A model generated the notes under the pieces. That model was not told where the DNA came from. It worked only from the letters and a program-made list of their open reading frames with translations, and did no database searches. The translations under genes were made by a program, and so were the position numbers. DNA of 64,000 bases from positions 55,542,431 to 55,606,430 of the forward strand of contig OW388296.1 of assembly GCA_936450465.1 (NCBI GenBank). The letters run 5' to 3'. This DNA is from Gibbula magus. Lineage: Eukaryota > Mollusca > Gastropoda > Trochida > Trochidae. Shown here one piece after another: positions 36,427 to 47,124 of the stretch (positions are counted from its first letter, which is position 1; every line of letters starts with the position of its first letter).

Positions 36427-37239
36427 GTACTGTGTCTCGTCTGTCTTTGGTTACGAACCCTACAGCAATATTTATTTCACCTTTTAGTGAAGTTTAGTTT
36501 TATACAATTAAACCTTCAGTTAGTGTTCAAATTCGACCCCTGTTTTTTTCTCGCTGAAAACTCTCATGAGATCAACTTAATGGTTTTATGTGTGTTTCTC
36601 AGTACCTTGTGTTGGGTTGAAGATACAGTCTTACTTAGTGAAAACAAGTGGGTAGTGCGATATTGTTTACCATGTGGGCTACAATAAATGTATAAACTCA
36701 ATTATTCTGACGATATGCCTCATTTTTTGCTGTCTTTAGACTTTCAAAGGATTCCTACACATGCATCACACCTTGGTTGGATGTAGGCCTAACTCTACTT
36801 CTACCTACACCCGATTCCTTCTGGAAATCCTGAATCAACACATTGTAAAAGCTACTTTGAAATGCCAATTACGTTCGTCGACGCCGAAATGTCTTTCAAT
36901 AATTGACATATATGCACTACTTGATATTTAGCTTAAGGTCACACAGTATGGTTGATAGTCAATGGTTTATAAGCATGGAAGAGACTTGTTTGATAAGACA
37001 ATGACATTTAATTACTCACAATATAGACTTGACATAAACTGGATACTCTGTTTATAACCTCTGTTGAATCAACGCTACAAATGATTGATTACATCAGTGA
37101 TTTACATTCAGTAGTTGTTTTTTCATAACTCAATTCATGATGGTTTCAGCTTCAGCCATCGAGTATGTTAGTGGTTCAAATGCAGAAATATCTTTTTGAC
37201 AACATCCTTATGATATCAATCGCTATAGAAATATATTAT

Positions 37240-37310
37240 CTACAATATGACATATGAAAAATCCTTTTCATATCACAACATGACATATGAAAAATCCTTT
37301 TCATATCACA
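37240..37310. repeat. Two-copy tandem repeat
   Basis: A unit of about 37 bp containing ATGACATATGAAAAATCC and TTTTCATATCAC is repeated twice. Each unit is itself partly palindromic (ATATGAAAA / TTTTCATAT). Confidence 0.85.
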
Positions 37311-37812
37311 TCAATCCAATGAAAGTTGTTCTCAAAGACTAGTACAGTTGGATTAACGCGCGTCAGTAGAATCTGACGTCATTGAAACAAAATTCCCTTT
37401 ATTTCGTAAACGTACTACACAGCAACACGCGTTTCCAAGGCATGAGGGCTTGTCTATTTCACTAGTCTCCATAGCAACCCACTTTTTTGCTGTTTTGCTC
37501 AACTTTGCATATTTATCACACAACGGCATATACGTGGTTATCACTTTGTTTAAGGAAATTCGAGCAATGATCATTTACATGTACAGAAGCCTTCAATTTC
37601 ACGCCCCTTTCACAATGTATAGTTTACTAGTTTTATGACACATTCAGTTTTCAACACTTCCAACCCAAACCTGTCTTTATATGTTATAGATCAGTTTCAA
37701 ACATTATGTCGGACGAATTGGCGCGCCCCAGCCGCGGTTTTCAATAATAATAGTAAAAAGTCACGTCTTTACACTTTTTTATGTCCCTGTACTGAACCAT
37801 TCTCTTCCACAA

Positions 37813-37986
37813 GAACTCGATATCGTAATTAAAACGTAGATAAATCGTAGGTAAAAATAAACCAACACCCTATTACATAGAGTACTTAACTCTATGTTGG
37901 AGTGGGGTTTTTTTTCTCTATGTTATATAGGGTGTAGGTTTATTTACCTACGTTTTTATCTACGTTTTAAGTACGATATCGAGTTC
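37813..37986. mobile_element. Foldback element with about 70-bp arms
   Basis: The left arm 37813-37882 and right arm 37917-37986 are reverse complements with a few differences, both starting GAACTCGATATCGTA and ending at CATAGAG. A 34-base loop lies between. It has no coding capacity and is a typical hairpin MITE. Confidence 0.8.
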
Positions 37987-38653
37987 CTGTGTACTCTTCC
38001 CACAGAGTTTACTCCCTTCAGGTTTCCTGTGTTGTTTTACGCTTGAAATCGAGAGCAGAAAGGGAGTGTCCTGATTGGTTGCAATTGAATCTAGTTGTGC
38101 AATCAGCGCCGCCGTTGTAAAAGTGACATTTGCCAATGACACTTCATAAAGTTAAAATAAACGTAAGACAAACGTTTTCTCGTTTAAAGTGTTTTCCTCG
38201 AAATATGCTATTTGATTTTGTGAACACTGTTGATCATAAACATGAGCTATAAATAAAGAAGACCAACCAGAGACAAATAACAAAAATAACTCGTTTGTGT
38301 TATTTACATCAGACATATTCGAAGGACATATGCTAATGAGCAAAACCCTTAAGAGAAAAATGCCTAGATCTTTGAAGTTACTCGTTATTACTTCTCGGTT
38401 AAAAACAAGTCGCTCCAAGGCCCGAAGAAACAACTTCCAGAAAAAGACAAACTGCATTCCCTGCGTGTCAGCGGTTGAACAATACAAGATTTGTTTTCTA
38501 GTATGAATAAAAGTTATGTTGATAAGTGTTTGAACATTATTTTGAAAATATAAAATGTATTGATGTTTATCAAAAGTCTTTCTAAAATGGTATATTGTGT
38601 ATATAGAAAAACACACCTGTTTCCTTAATTTTCCTAGATATATTGAATTGATT

Positions 38654-38884
38654 CAGGGCTCCGTTCCATAACATCGAGCGCTTATAATCGCTCATTGAGC
38701 GCTTAATGTAGCGCTCAATGTAGTGCTTAATGTAGCGCATTCTCTCCTGAACGACCCGGTGCGATTCCTCGAGGTTCGCTCGCTTTGCTATGTAGCGCCA
38801 CATTGAGCAATCGCGTTCAAGAGAGGTTTAAAAGTAATCGCTCATTGAGCGATTACTTGAAAACCTCTCTTGAACATGGCCCAG
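38654..38884 (+). mobile_element. hAT-like hairpin MITE, copy 1
   Basis: Ends CAGGGCTCCGTTC and, reversed, CTGGGCCATGTTC, the CAGGG-type terminus common in hAT elements. The interior is built of repeated GAGCGATTACT / TAGCGCTCAATG words and a strong hairpin at 38817-38874 (AGAGAGGTTT ... AAACCTCTCT style arms). A second copy lies inverted at 58467-58675. An 8-bp target duplication is not evident, so the family call is tentative. Confidence 0.65.
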
Positions 38885-39390
38885 GTGAATGACACCTTTC
38901 TTTTTATGGCGTCTTTAACTTAAATAGAGGGTAAATTACTAACTTTCGCATAGTAAAGATATATTATTATTGTGTAAGCATATACGCGTATTTCTGTCAC
39001 TTCCACAGAAAAGGTTACTGACCTCTCTACATTAAGTAATGGCGTCAAACTGTTGTTTCATGGCGTCATGTCACTGTTCTCGAACATGGTGTCATTGGGG
39101 AACCGTGACGTTCTAATCCGCGTCGGAATATCCGTCCCGGAAGTTTCGCTAAAGTAACAAAATCACATTGTGAGCGAAGTTTTGACCGGCGAAAATTCAA
39201 GAATAGCAAGGGTGCTGGAGTAATAAAACACATGACAACGATATCAGGTATGGTAATTAAATATTTACGTTACTCATGTCACAGGGGCTTGTATTGCTGA
39301 AAACAAACAGTTCCTAGGTCCAATACTACGATGCGATATATACCCTAACTACAAGCAAATCTTCCAGCGACCTGCGCCATCTTGGAGGAG

Positions 39391-39468
39391 GATCCGGATC
39401 AGTTCGTACCAAAACCGGTTCGTCCCAGGGTCAGTTCGGCCCGTTTTAATATCTTATATGATGATGAC

Positions 39469-39540
<72 letters not shown>

Positions 39541-39582
39541 GATGATGAGTGGAATCTGTTTTGGTACGAACTGACCCGGAAC
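39391..39582. mobile_element. MITE with 9-10 bp target duplication, containing a GAT microsatellite
   Basis: Terminal inverted repeats of about 25 bp (GATCCGGATCAGTTCGTACC at the left, GTTCCGGGTCAGTTCGTACC reversed at the right) differ at two positions. The flanks CTTGGAGGAG (39381-39390) and CTTGGAGGAA (39583-39592) look like a 9-10 bp target duplication, as made by Mutator-like transposases. Between the arms is a run of about 25 GAT codons followed by GGT units. The Asp-rich frame through it is a by-product of the microsatellite. Confidence 0.8.
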
Positions 39583-39639
39583 CTTGGAGGAAGTGACCTA
39601 TATTTGCCTATATTTCTTGCAGATAATAAAATCAAATAA

Positions 39640-42180
39640 CAAGATGTCTTTGTTTCATTGCATTTACTTTCCTTTTGTATTTATCAAAATTATACCAAGT
39701 TGGCTGATAACAATTTTAAAATCCTTCTCTTTATCAACTGTAACATTTATTTCACAGTAAAGTTAACAAATTACAATAATTGTTGGTGTGGTGGCATTCA
39801 CTATATTTTTTCCAATTAGAAGAATATTCATATTATCCATAACATACTATAGTATTGTTTTTTCAACTTCAGTGTTGTTCCAGGGGGTCCTGGGGAAATT
39901 TACTTACTCTTTTGGCTTGGTGTCCCTTAAAATTTGAGCCAATGTGATTTTAAAAAGCATACATTCAAACTTGTTATTATCTAACAGCAATGTTTGTTAG
40001 AAGTCCCAGACAATCAAATGATTTTCATGACTGAATAAGTGTCATCGTGTCAAAAATAATTAAATAATACAGCAATTATGGACTGATTATATATATTTAT
40101 GGTAAATGACCCGAGAAAACAAAAGTGAATTGAATTCAATCTTATTATTGACGAGTGAGTGTCTTGATGGTAAGGTGCTCCAATCCTCTAGGTCTGACAA
40201 AAGAAGGCATTTAGTCACGTTGTAGAAAGAAACATAATAGTAACTGATTGAAATGAACAATTTGATGACTGTGTCTCCCTGTATACAAAACATGTGTGCA
40301 TGCTCTTTCATATCTTTGAAAAGCTTGTATACACGTCAGCCAGACACAACAAATGTGTTTCCCGGACAACATGGTAAATAGACTTTACCATATCAGGTGA
40401 CTCGTAACACGAAATTGGAGTTGGTGCTTTTCACAAGACGTACTGGTCGTACTTGCTGTGAATATTACCTATGTATGTCATACCCATCTTAATGATTTAT
40501 GTTGATAACATGAAAACCATATACGAGTTTGATGAAGCACATTTGAGAAAGTTTCGAAATTGATTATTTTCTCAAGCATAATTCTCGTCTATTCAGTATA
40601 AACTAGCAAAAATTATATAACCACACGGCAACATAAAGTGAAAAAACTTCAAATTATTCTTAAAAACTTATACCAAGAACGCAAACTACCAATATGCGCA
40701 TGCTCATGACATATCATGACAAACATGACAAAAATTAAGTTTTCAATACATTTGGGCATGTCACAAGAATAGAGACAAGAAATTGGAATGCACTCAGAAT
40801 ATTTTACGAAATGTATTAATGAACTTCCAATTGCAGAACTCCAGAAAACCTCTAGCGTCACAAACTAAAAAGATTTGATTCAATACAGTGTAAATTACAG
40901 CGCTTGCTTTCGCTTGAAGAAAAGTGATACTTCAAACACAAAAGGAATGTGGTAGCTTGAAAAAAATATCACGAACTACTTGTTCTGATATTGCGATCAC
41001 CCGAATAGAAATGTAGGTCTGGTATGACGTCAAACTGCGTGCGATCGGACGCATGCGACCTCGTGACCTCGTGACCCTTCTCCGTTATATTCTCAAACGT
41101 TTTTAAACGTTACGTGTTCTTGGTCGAGACTGACTACAGAGTGCTCATCGATGTCACATTGCGCCGTTGCAGTATTTACTATATGAGAGTGCCCTTATCG
41201 TGACCGGTTTGAAATGACGTTTGCATTGTTGAGATGACAGTCCATAGCTGAACGATCCCCTTCATTATTTAGAAGATCATTGGTGTTCCTCTTTTTGGAT
41301 AAGTAAAAAGATAACTTAAATGTAGAGAAAGATAAAACATGAATTGCTTCTTTTTAGAAAGAAATAATTAGCCCTTAAGAAAAGTTGAAGTACGCGTTGA
41401 TGAACGAGAAATAATAATGTGTAACTGAGTTTTGTTTTTGAAATATGAACGCTTTGTTGACAGAAGAGGATCCGCTTATTTCAGAGCATACAATTCCAAG
41501 CTATAAATGTGGGGTTTCTTTTTAAAAATAAGAGAATCTGATTGCTTGGCTGAATCGTATATTCGTAACCTTTCGTAAGGACCAAACTTAAAACGGAACT
41601 ATTTGTTTCTAAACACGGGATTGTATTGTGTATCTGGAAATGATAAACTGTGCTCATGACAGAACCATGCGTGGGCTGTTTCGAATTCAAGCGAATTATC
41701 AGTTATTATGAGCAATGTATCACAGTTTCAAGTCCGGACTTTCGATATATAATTGAAAAGTTTTCAAAACATTTTATGAAAACAGAGGTAGTAAATAACA
41801 GTCTGTAATATAGAAATAATAAACACGACTCCTTCAATAATCATCCAATATATACTATTTTTTTACATTACATTTTTTGCATTTACATAAGTACTGCACA
41901 ATGGATGTTATTGTTATTGTGTTACACAGTCTGTCCATATCGTGCTACGTTGTTTTATATTGATTGCAATTCAATCCCCCCGAATGGTGAGGTGCGGTCA
42001 ATTAGTGGAAGTTGTAGGTGTTTGATGAGAATATACACGCTGTCTGATCGTGTTGGGTTTCAACTGATTCTAAATACATCATAATTAATGATGTTTGTCA
42101 GCTTCCTTCGGGAAATCCATACGTCAACATTCACTCCCGCAAACTCAACACCGAGTTCTAATGAGTTTTATCTTGACCGC
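39640..42180. other. Unassigned stretch
   Basis: About 2.5 kb of AT-rich DNA with only short, low-complexity frames. I recognise no gene, RNA or transposon in it. Confidence 0.4.
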
Positions 42181-42182
42181 AT

Positions 42183-42290
42183 TTTTAATTCTTTAAATAA
42201 GGACAAGTGTACGGTGAGATCTTCCTTATTCAGTGAGCGCGACGTTTCGGTAGAGATTTGTGTACCGTTTTCAAGCGGTTTCACTGAATG
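42183..42290 (+). repeat. Dispersed repeat, Penelope-like in style, copy 1
   Basis: Shares about 90 bp with 52505-52600 in direct orientation, including GTGAGATCTTCCTTATTCAG and GCGACGTTTCGGTAGAGATT. Words like CGACGTTTCGG with TTTTCAAG nearby occur at ends of Penelope-like elements. That affiliation is a guess. Confidence 0.5.
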
Positions 42291-42756
42291 ATGTTCTTAT
42301 AATGTGGATAAGCGTTGTTTCTAAAAAATATGATGAATCCTTTAAAAAGAAAATAATTATGGAAATTTAATAAATGTTTGAAGGGGAATAAACAGGCATG
42401 TAACGTAAGTAAATATTTAAGGCTCAATCATACAAAATATTTCTTCGCGCAGATTAAAGGGAGAGTTTTGTCGCCATCTTGGATCCTTTTGCATAGCGTG
42501 AAATTGAAACATGCTATATCGTACCTAATACCTTTTTAATAACTGAAGACATACACTGATAGAGTATTCACATATTAACATATAACATGTCATAAAACTA
42601 ATAAACACTTTGCTGTTATGCTAGCGCTGTAGTGAAGTTTTTTCCACTAGCAGCGCCGATGAATGGCTTCAGTTCGTATTGTTTTATTTTTCAACAAATG
42701 TGCGCTTGTGTTTATCAAGTTGTGAAATATAAATTCATCAAACTATTATCATTATT

Positions 42757-42953
42757 ATTTAAATACCTATCTGTTGACCAGACCTACTACGCCTTACCTC
42801 CTATACGTAATGCTATTTCAACCTTAACACAGACGAACTTGAAAGCGGAGTGGATGCGTAAAATCCCTATCCAAGGGCAGGTAAGCCTGCCTGGTCTCGT
42901 GACGTCACTATCGGAATAAATCACTCTCCTATTTGTTGCAGGGCAAGACAGAC
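42757..42953 (+). repeat. DIRS element 2, left inverted terminal repeat
   Basis: Matches the reverse complement of about 51937-52151 with more differences than element 1 shows. It has an extra ~15 bp near 42880 containing a GCCTGCCTGG duplication. TGACGTCA lies at about 42901-42908. Confidence 0.88.
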
Positions 42954-43129
42954 GTGTTTTGTTCTGTGACTAGTTTTTTGTTAGCGCTTTGTTGCTATTG
43001 CTATTTATCTGCTTATTTAATTAAGATATACTTTTCACGCCTTAACTACGTTCGTCGTTAGCAGGTTGTTAGACAATCTGCTTTTCTACCAGGTGTTGAG
43101 TTACAATGGGCCTCGTTTCGCTAGTCATT

Positions 43130-43450
43130 CGCCTTAGCTTTGATTCTACTTGACTTGCATCATCTCGCCAGTGGCTTGCAAAGGTCACTCGCTTCAGCTT
43201 GTCCATCACCGTAGGCCTGACTATTGCGGAGGGTTCGCCTGTCATTCGCTTCGCTAAGCATTCGAGCGTAGGCTTCGCCTGTTTTCGCTTCGCTAAGCTT
43301 CGTCAAGCTTCGCTTCGCTAGTTGTTCGCCATTGGTTTGATTCTACTTGACTCGCATCTTCTCGCCAGTGGCTTGCAAAGGTCACTCGCTTCAGCTTGTC
43401 CATCGCCTTAGGCTCGACTATTGTGGAGGGTTCGCCTGTCGTGCTTTGCT
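43130..43450 (+). repeat. DIRS element 2 leader tandem repeats
   Basis: A unit of about 190-200 bp (containing TTGATTCTACTTGACT, TCGCCAGTGGCTTGCAAAGG and GGAGGGTTCGCCTGTC) occurs at about 43138-43250 and 43333-43442. Between them is a run of short TTCGCTTCGCTAAGC units. Confidence 0.75.
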
Positions 43451-43706
43451 AAGTTTTCGCTTCGGTCTTCGTCTTAAGCTTGTTTCTGTTTGACTCGCTT
43501 GTTCATTGACATTGACTTTGTTCTCTTCGAGTTCGGAGCCTCTGCCTTCTGCTGGTTGCCTGGCGTAGCCTCACTTAAACGCTCGCCGTCTGCGTTTCTT
43601 GTGAGTTTACTTTTGTTGGTAATTAGCTATTGGAAGGGTTGCCTTTCCTTCGCTATGCTTCTTTGTCACTCACCTTCGCGCAGGTTAGTGATTCGCCTAC
43701 GTCGTC

Positions 43707-44976
43707 ATGTACTCCGCTTTTTGTACTAATTGCGGGGGTAGGAAATCTGCGATCAAGGATCTGCACCTTTTGTGTAGGAAGTGCAAGGATCTTTGCGAGG
43801 AAGATTATCGTTGCGTCGAGTGTGCTCCTCTCTCCGCTGCTGACTTCCAAGCGTATGTCTCGGCTATCCGCAAGTCCGTCGACGATAGGGCTGCGTTTCA
43901 GAAAAGTTCCGCTTCAACGAGTAAGAGTCGGGAGGTGTCTCCTATTCGTCACCCGTCTCCAGAGGAGAGGGTAGACATTGTCCTTACGGAACGGACGGAA
44001 TCGCTGGTTCTATCTGATTCCGTTAGGGGGTCGAGAGATTCGCTCTCCCCCCTTTCGCGTTCGCGTTCTCGTCCGCAGACTCGTACTTCGTCTCCACCTT
44101 CGTCAGACAGACGCATGTCGCCCTTGAGACTGAAGGTTGGCGGACCCTCCACACCCAAGAGCAAGAAGAAGAAGTCATGGTCTCTTCTTTGCTGGATGCT
44201 CGGTTGGGTCCGCTGGCTTTGCCTAGTCTCGTCACCCCCGCTGCTACGCTGGTTCGTGAACCGATGCGGACTGCGGGTCTCACGGTGCGCGTCCAACATC
44301 CTTAAGGGCCTCCGGGCCCGCTACCTCCGCGCGTGCGCCTCACACCCCTTCGCGTCAGGTCAGACTCGGCGGAGCGTGACGTCCGCTTCGTTGATGTGTC
44401 GGACCCTCCGTTCATCAATATCGTACCCGATTGGTGTTAGGGTTGGGCAACAACGTGGCGTTCACCTGTCAGGCGATGCTCGCCTGTGCCAAACAGGCTG
44501 GCATGGAGTCGGGTGACCCGGTTCTGTTCAAAGCATTTGGCAACGTAGCGGCGGATCTTGCGCAGATGATGTTATCTGCCTCATGGATTTCTTCGGGCAT
44601 TACGGTGCTACGTAGGGACAATTTCCTACACCGTTCGGGGATCAGCGCGGATCAGAAATCTTTTCTCTGACAAGCCCCTGCCCACTCTGAATCCTTGTTT
44701 ACGGGTCGGATCCCCGAGTTTTTGAGGGCGCGACAGGAGGCGCAGCAGCAGGACATGACCAATCGGCTCATCAGTCAGAGGCAGACTACGCCGAAGCGTC
44801 CGCTTACCAACTTCCCTCATGGCCAAGGTCGCGGCAGAGGCCAACCATCGCCTAAGAAGGCCAAAACGGACTTTCGTTGGACAGGTCGTGGCCGCGGATC
44901 CACGGGTCAGTCCCCCAAGTCCCCCCGCGGTGGCACCGGAGGTCGTTCCCCTAAAAAAGGGAAGCGGAGGAAGTGA
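43707..44976 (+). pseudogene. gag: DIRS element 2 Gag-like ORF, frameshifted
   Basis: The ATG at 43707 opens the same C-x2-C-x10-H-x2-C-x2-C-x3-C-x5-C-x2-C pattern (C6 to C39) as element 1. A Ser/Arg-rich and Lys-rich stretch (SKKKK) follows. The frame shifts near 44175 to one giving LLDARLGPL, and again before 44431. The remainder (ACAKQAG, RARQEAQQQD, Gly/Arg/Lys-rich tail) runs to 44976, with an in-frame TGA at 44668-44670. The conserved order with element 1 shows this is one decayed Gag. Confidence 0.8.
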
Positions 44977-46200
44977 CCATTGGTCACCCCCTCTTATTCC
45001 TCCTCCACTCGTTATGGTGTCGGAGGGTTCGGTGGGGGGGTCGACTTCGGGACTGCGTCAGCAAATGGGTGTAGTTGGGGTTAGACCCATTCGTTTGTCG
45101 GATTCTGGGTCAGGGGTTCCGCATTCTCATCTCATCCCCTCCGCCTCTTACCTGTGCTCCATTTCCTACACCGTAGGAGCGTCCCTTAGCAAAGGACCGG
45201 CTCCAATTGACGTTGGAACAGGTGGAGATTTTAATCTCCAAAGGGGCGGTGCAGGAGGTCCCCGGTCCCCGGTATTCGTCATACCCAAAAGGAATTAGAA
45301 AAAATGGTGGCTCATTCACGATTTGAAGGTATTCAACCGCTCCTACCTCGTTCGGTCGCCATATTTCCCTCTGTGATGCGATCTCTGGAGCGCTCAGACT
45401 GCATGGTGTCTCTCGATCTCCAGGATGCATACCTGCACGTTCCGATTCACTATCGGGATCGCAGGTACCTCCGTTTCATTCTGGACGGGAGACACTTTCA
45501 GTGGAACGTTCTACCGTTCGGGATCTCGTCCGCCCCCTGTCTATTCACACGGGTGACTCAGCCTATCGTCCAGTTCCTGCACCAGTGCACATTTAGTTCC
45601 TAATGTATTTGGACGATGGGCTCGCTCACGACCGTTCTCCTGTCGTGCTCGAGTCGCAGCTCAGGTTCACGATAAACCTGTTCCGTTGTCTGGGGTGGTT
45701 AGTGAACTTAGAGAAGTCGGACTTGGTTCCGGCGACTCGACTGAAGTTCCTAGGGGCCATCCTAGACACTCAGCTGTTCCGCGGGTTCGTCACGAGGGAG
45801 CGGATGGCTCGTTACGATCGTCTGATGGATCGCGCACTCGACGCGTCGCTCTCCCTTCGTCAGTGGCAAAGAGTGTTGGGGTTACTAACATCTGCTCAGG
45901 ACCTGACCCACAGGCTGTTAGAGTGGGAGGCGATGGACGCCTATGCTTTTCCGCCGCCGGCCATCAGACCTCTCCCAAGTTGTAGCCAAGATAGGGACAA
46001 CTCGGGTTCTTCTTCTTCTTCTGGTCGCCCCGTGGTGGCCAGCCTGACCGTGGTTCGTTCCTCTCCGGCGACTCTGTCTTCAGGAACCTGTTCCTATTCA
46101 GTCGCGGAGGGATCTGCTCCTCAGCAGGCCAAGCGGAAGGTTACACGAGAACCGTCAGGTGTTCTGTCTTCACGCTTGGCTTGTATTAAAAGAGGGCTAA
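44819..46200 (+). pseudogene. pol: DIRS element 2 reverse transcriptase, RNase H deleted
   Basis: It starts within the Gag end in the +1 frame, as in element 1. RT motifs are spread over three frames: PVFVIPKR then a TAG at 45296-45298, SLDLQDAYLH near 45410, LPFGISSAPCLF near 45515, and YLDDG at 45606-45620. After SAQDLT near 45905 the sequence jumps to LEWEAMDAYAFPPP near 45925. The whole RNase H domain present in element 1 (about 500 bp) is therefore missing. The tail to about 46200 is itself frameshifted and partly deleted. Incapable of function. Confidence 0.85.
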
Positions 46201-46725
46201 GGAGCAGTGGATACTCAAGGTGCGTCGCCAATACCTCTCATAGGAAGACCACTAGGAAACTCTATGATTTCCAGTGGCAGGCCTTCGCCTCTTTCTGTGT
46301 TCAGAGGGATTTCATCCCGGCAGAGGCCTCAGTTCCTAAGGTGGCCCTGAGGGTGTACGTTCAACGTACCCGCAGGTTGAGAGATGGCAGGCGTCGTCTG
46401 TTTTTACCTCATTCGCCGAGAAGTACTAAGGAGCTAGATAAGCGAGCGTTGGGGGTGTACCTGAGGCGTACAAGGCCGCGGACCTGCCTCCCCCTTCGCG
46501 GTCCAACCCTCATGAGATCCGGGCAGTGTCAGCCACGATGGCTTACCACTGCAACATCGCGGTTTCGGATGTCATGGCGGGGTGTTTTTGGCGTTCGTCA
46601 GAGGTCTTCGCCAACCATTACCTACTGGATGTCTCAACAGCTGATCTGGAGGGCATCTCTAGGCTGGAGCCACATGTGTTCGCTCGGGCGAAGGTGGTCC
46701 CCCCAACCAGACCAAGAATGGTTCA
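46150..46725 (+). pseudogene. DIRS element 2 tyrosine recombinase remnant
   Basis: The N-terminal part (RKLYDFQWQAFASFC) is followed near 46340 by a jump that removes the equivalent of about 450 bp, including the first catalytic Arg segment. The second half retains VYVQRTRRLRDGRRRLFLPHS, then in another frame HEIR near 46511 and the Tyr motif ANHYLLDV near 46612. The LINE interrupts the element just after this region, at about 46728. Confidence 0.82.
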
Positions 46726-46727
46726 GA

Positions 46728-46800
46728 CAGACAGACAGACATGTTTATTCAGCATGTAAGGCTCAGTGGCCCATAGTACAGTTGAAATTATATAAGAACA
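46728..46800 (-). promoter_or_regulatory. LINE 3' end with hairpin, AATAAA and tetranucleotide tail
   Basis: On the minus strand: GTACTATGGGCCACTGAGCC, then CTGAATAAA, then a GTCT repeat tail. The same order (GGGCC, a short loop, GGCC-like arm, CTGAATAAA, short repeat tail) ends the LINE fragments at 32009 and 6745. It is probably the element's own RT-recognition and polyadenylation region. Confidence 0.65.
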
Positions 46801-47124
46801 ATTTGGTCACGTGACTTTGAAGACGATTTTACATAAGATTTCATAAGGTACATCAAACGTTTTATAAATATGGCAACATTTTGAATGACATCAGCATTTT
46901 TTGCATTTAGAAGATTGTACATCGCCTGTTGGTTAATATTAACGCATTTAAAAACTTATTCCTGCATTCGGAAAAGGCTTCACAGATTAACAGAATATGA
47001 TATTCATCTTCAGTTTGGCCTGAAGAACAGTATGAACATGTTAAATCGTTCAGAGTATTATTATCTGTTCTTAAGCACTGGATTTTTAAGGCATGTAGAG
47101 ATATTCTATATTTACAGAAACTTC

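Noticed and set aside
38152..38616. A 154-codon minus-strand frame
   Set aside because: Composition is low-complexity (Phe, Leu, Ile, Asn-rich) as expected of AT-rich non-coding DNA, with no domain and no conserved copy.
39382..39639. Aspartate-rich protein
   Set aside because: The frame is a translation of the GAT microsatellite inside a MITE. Its ends are the inverted repeats and target duplication.
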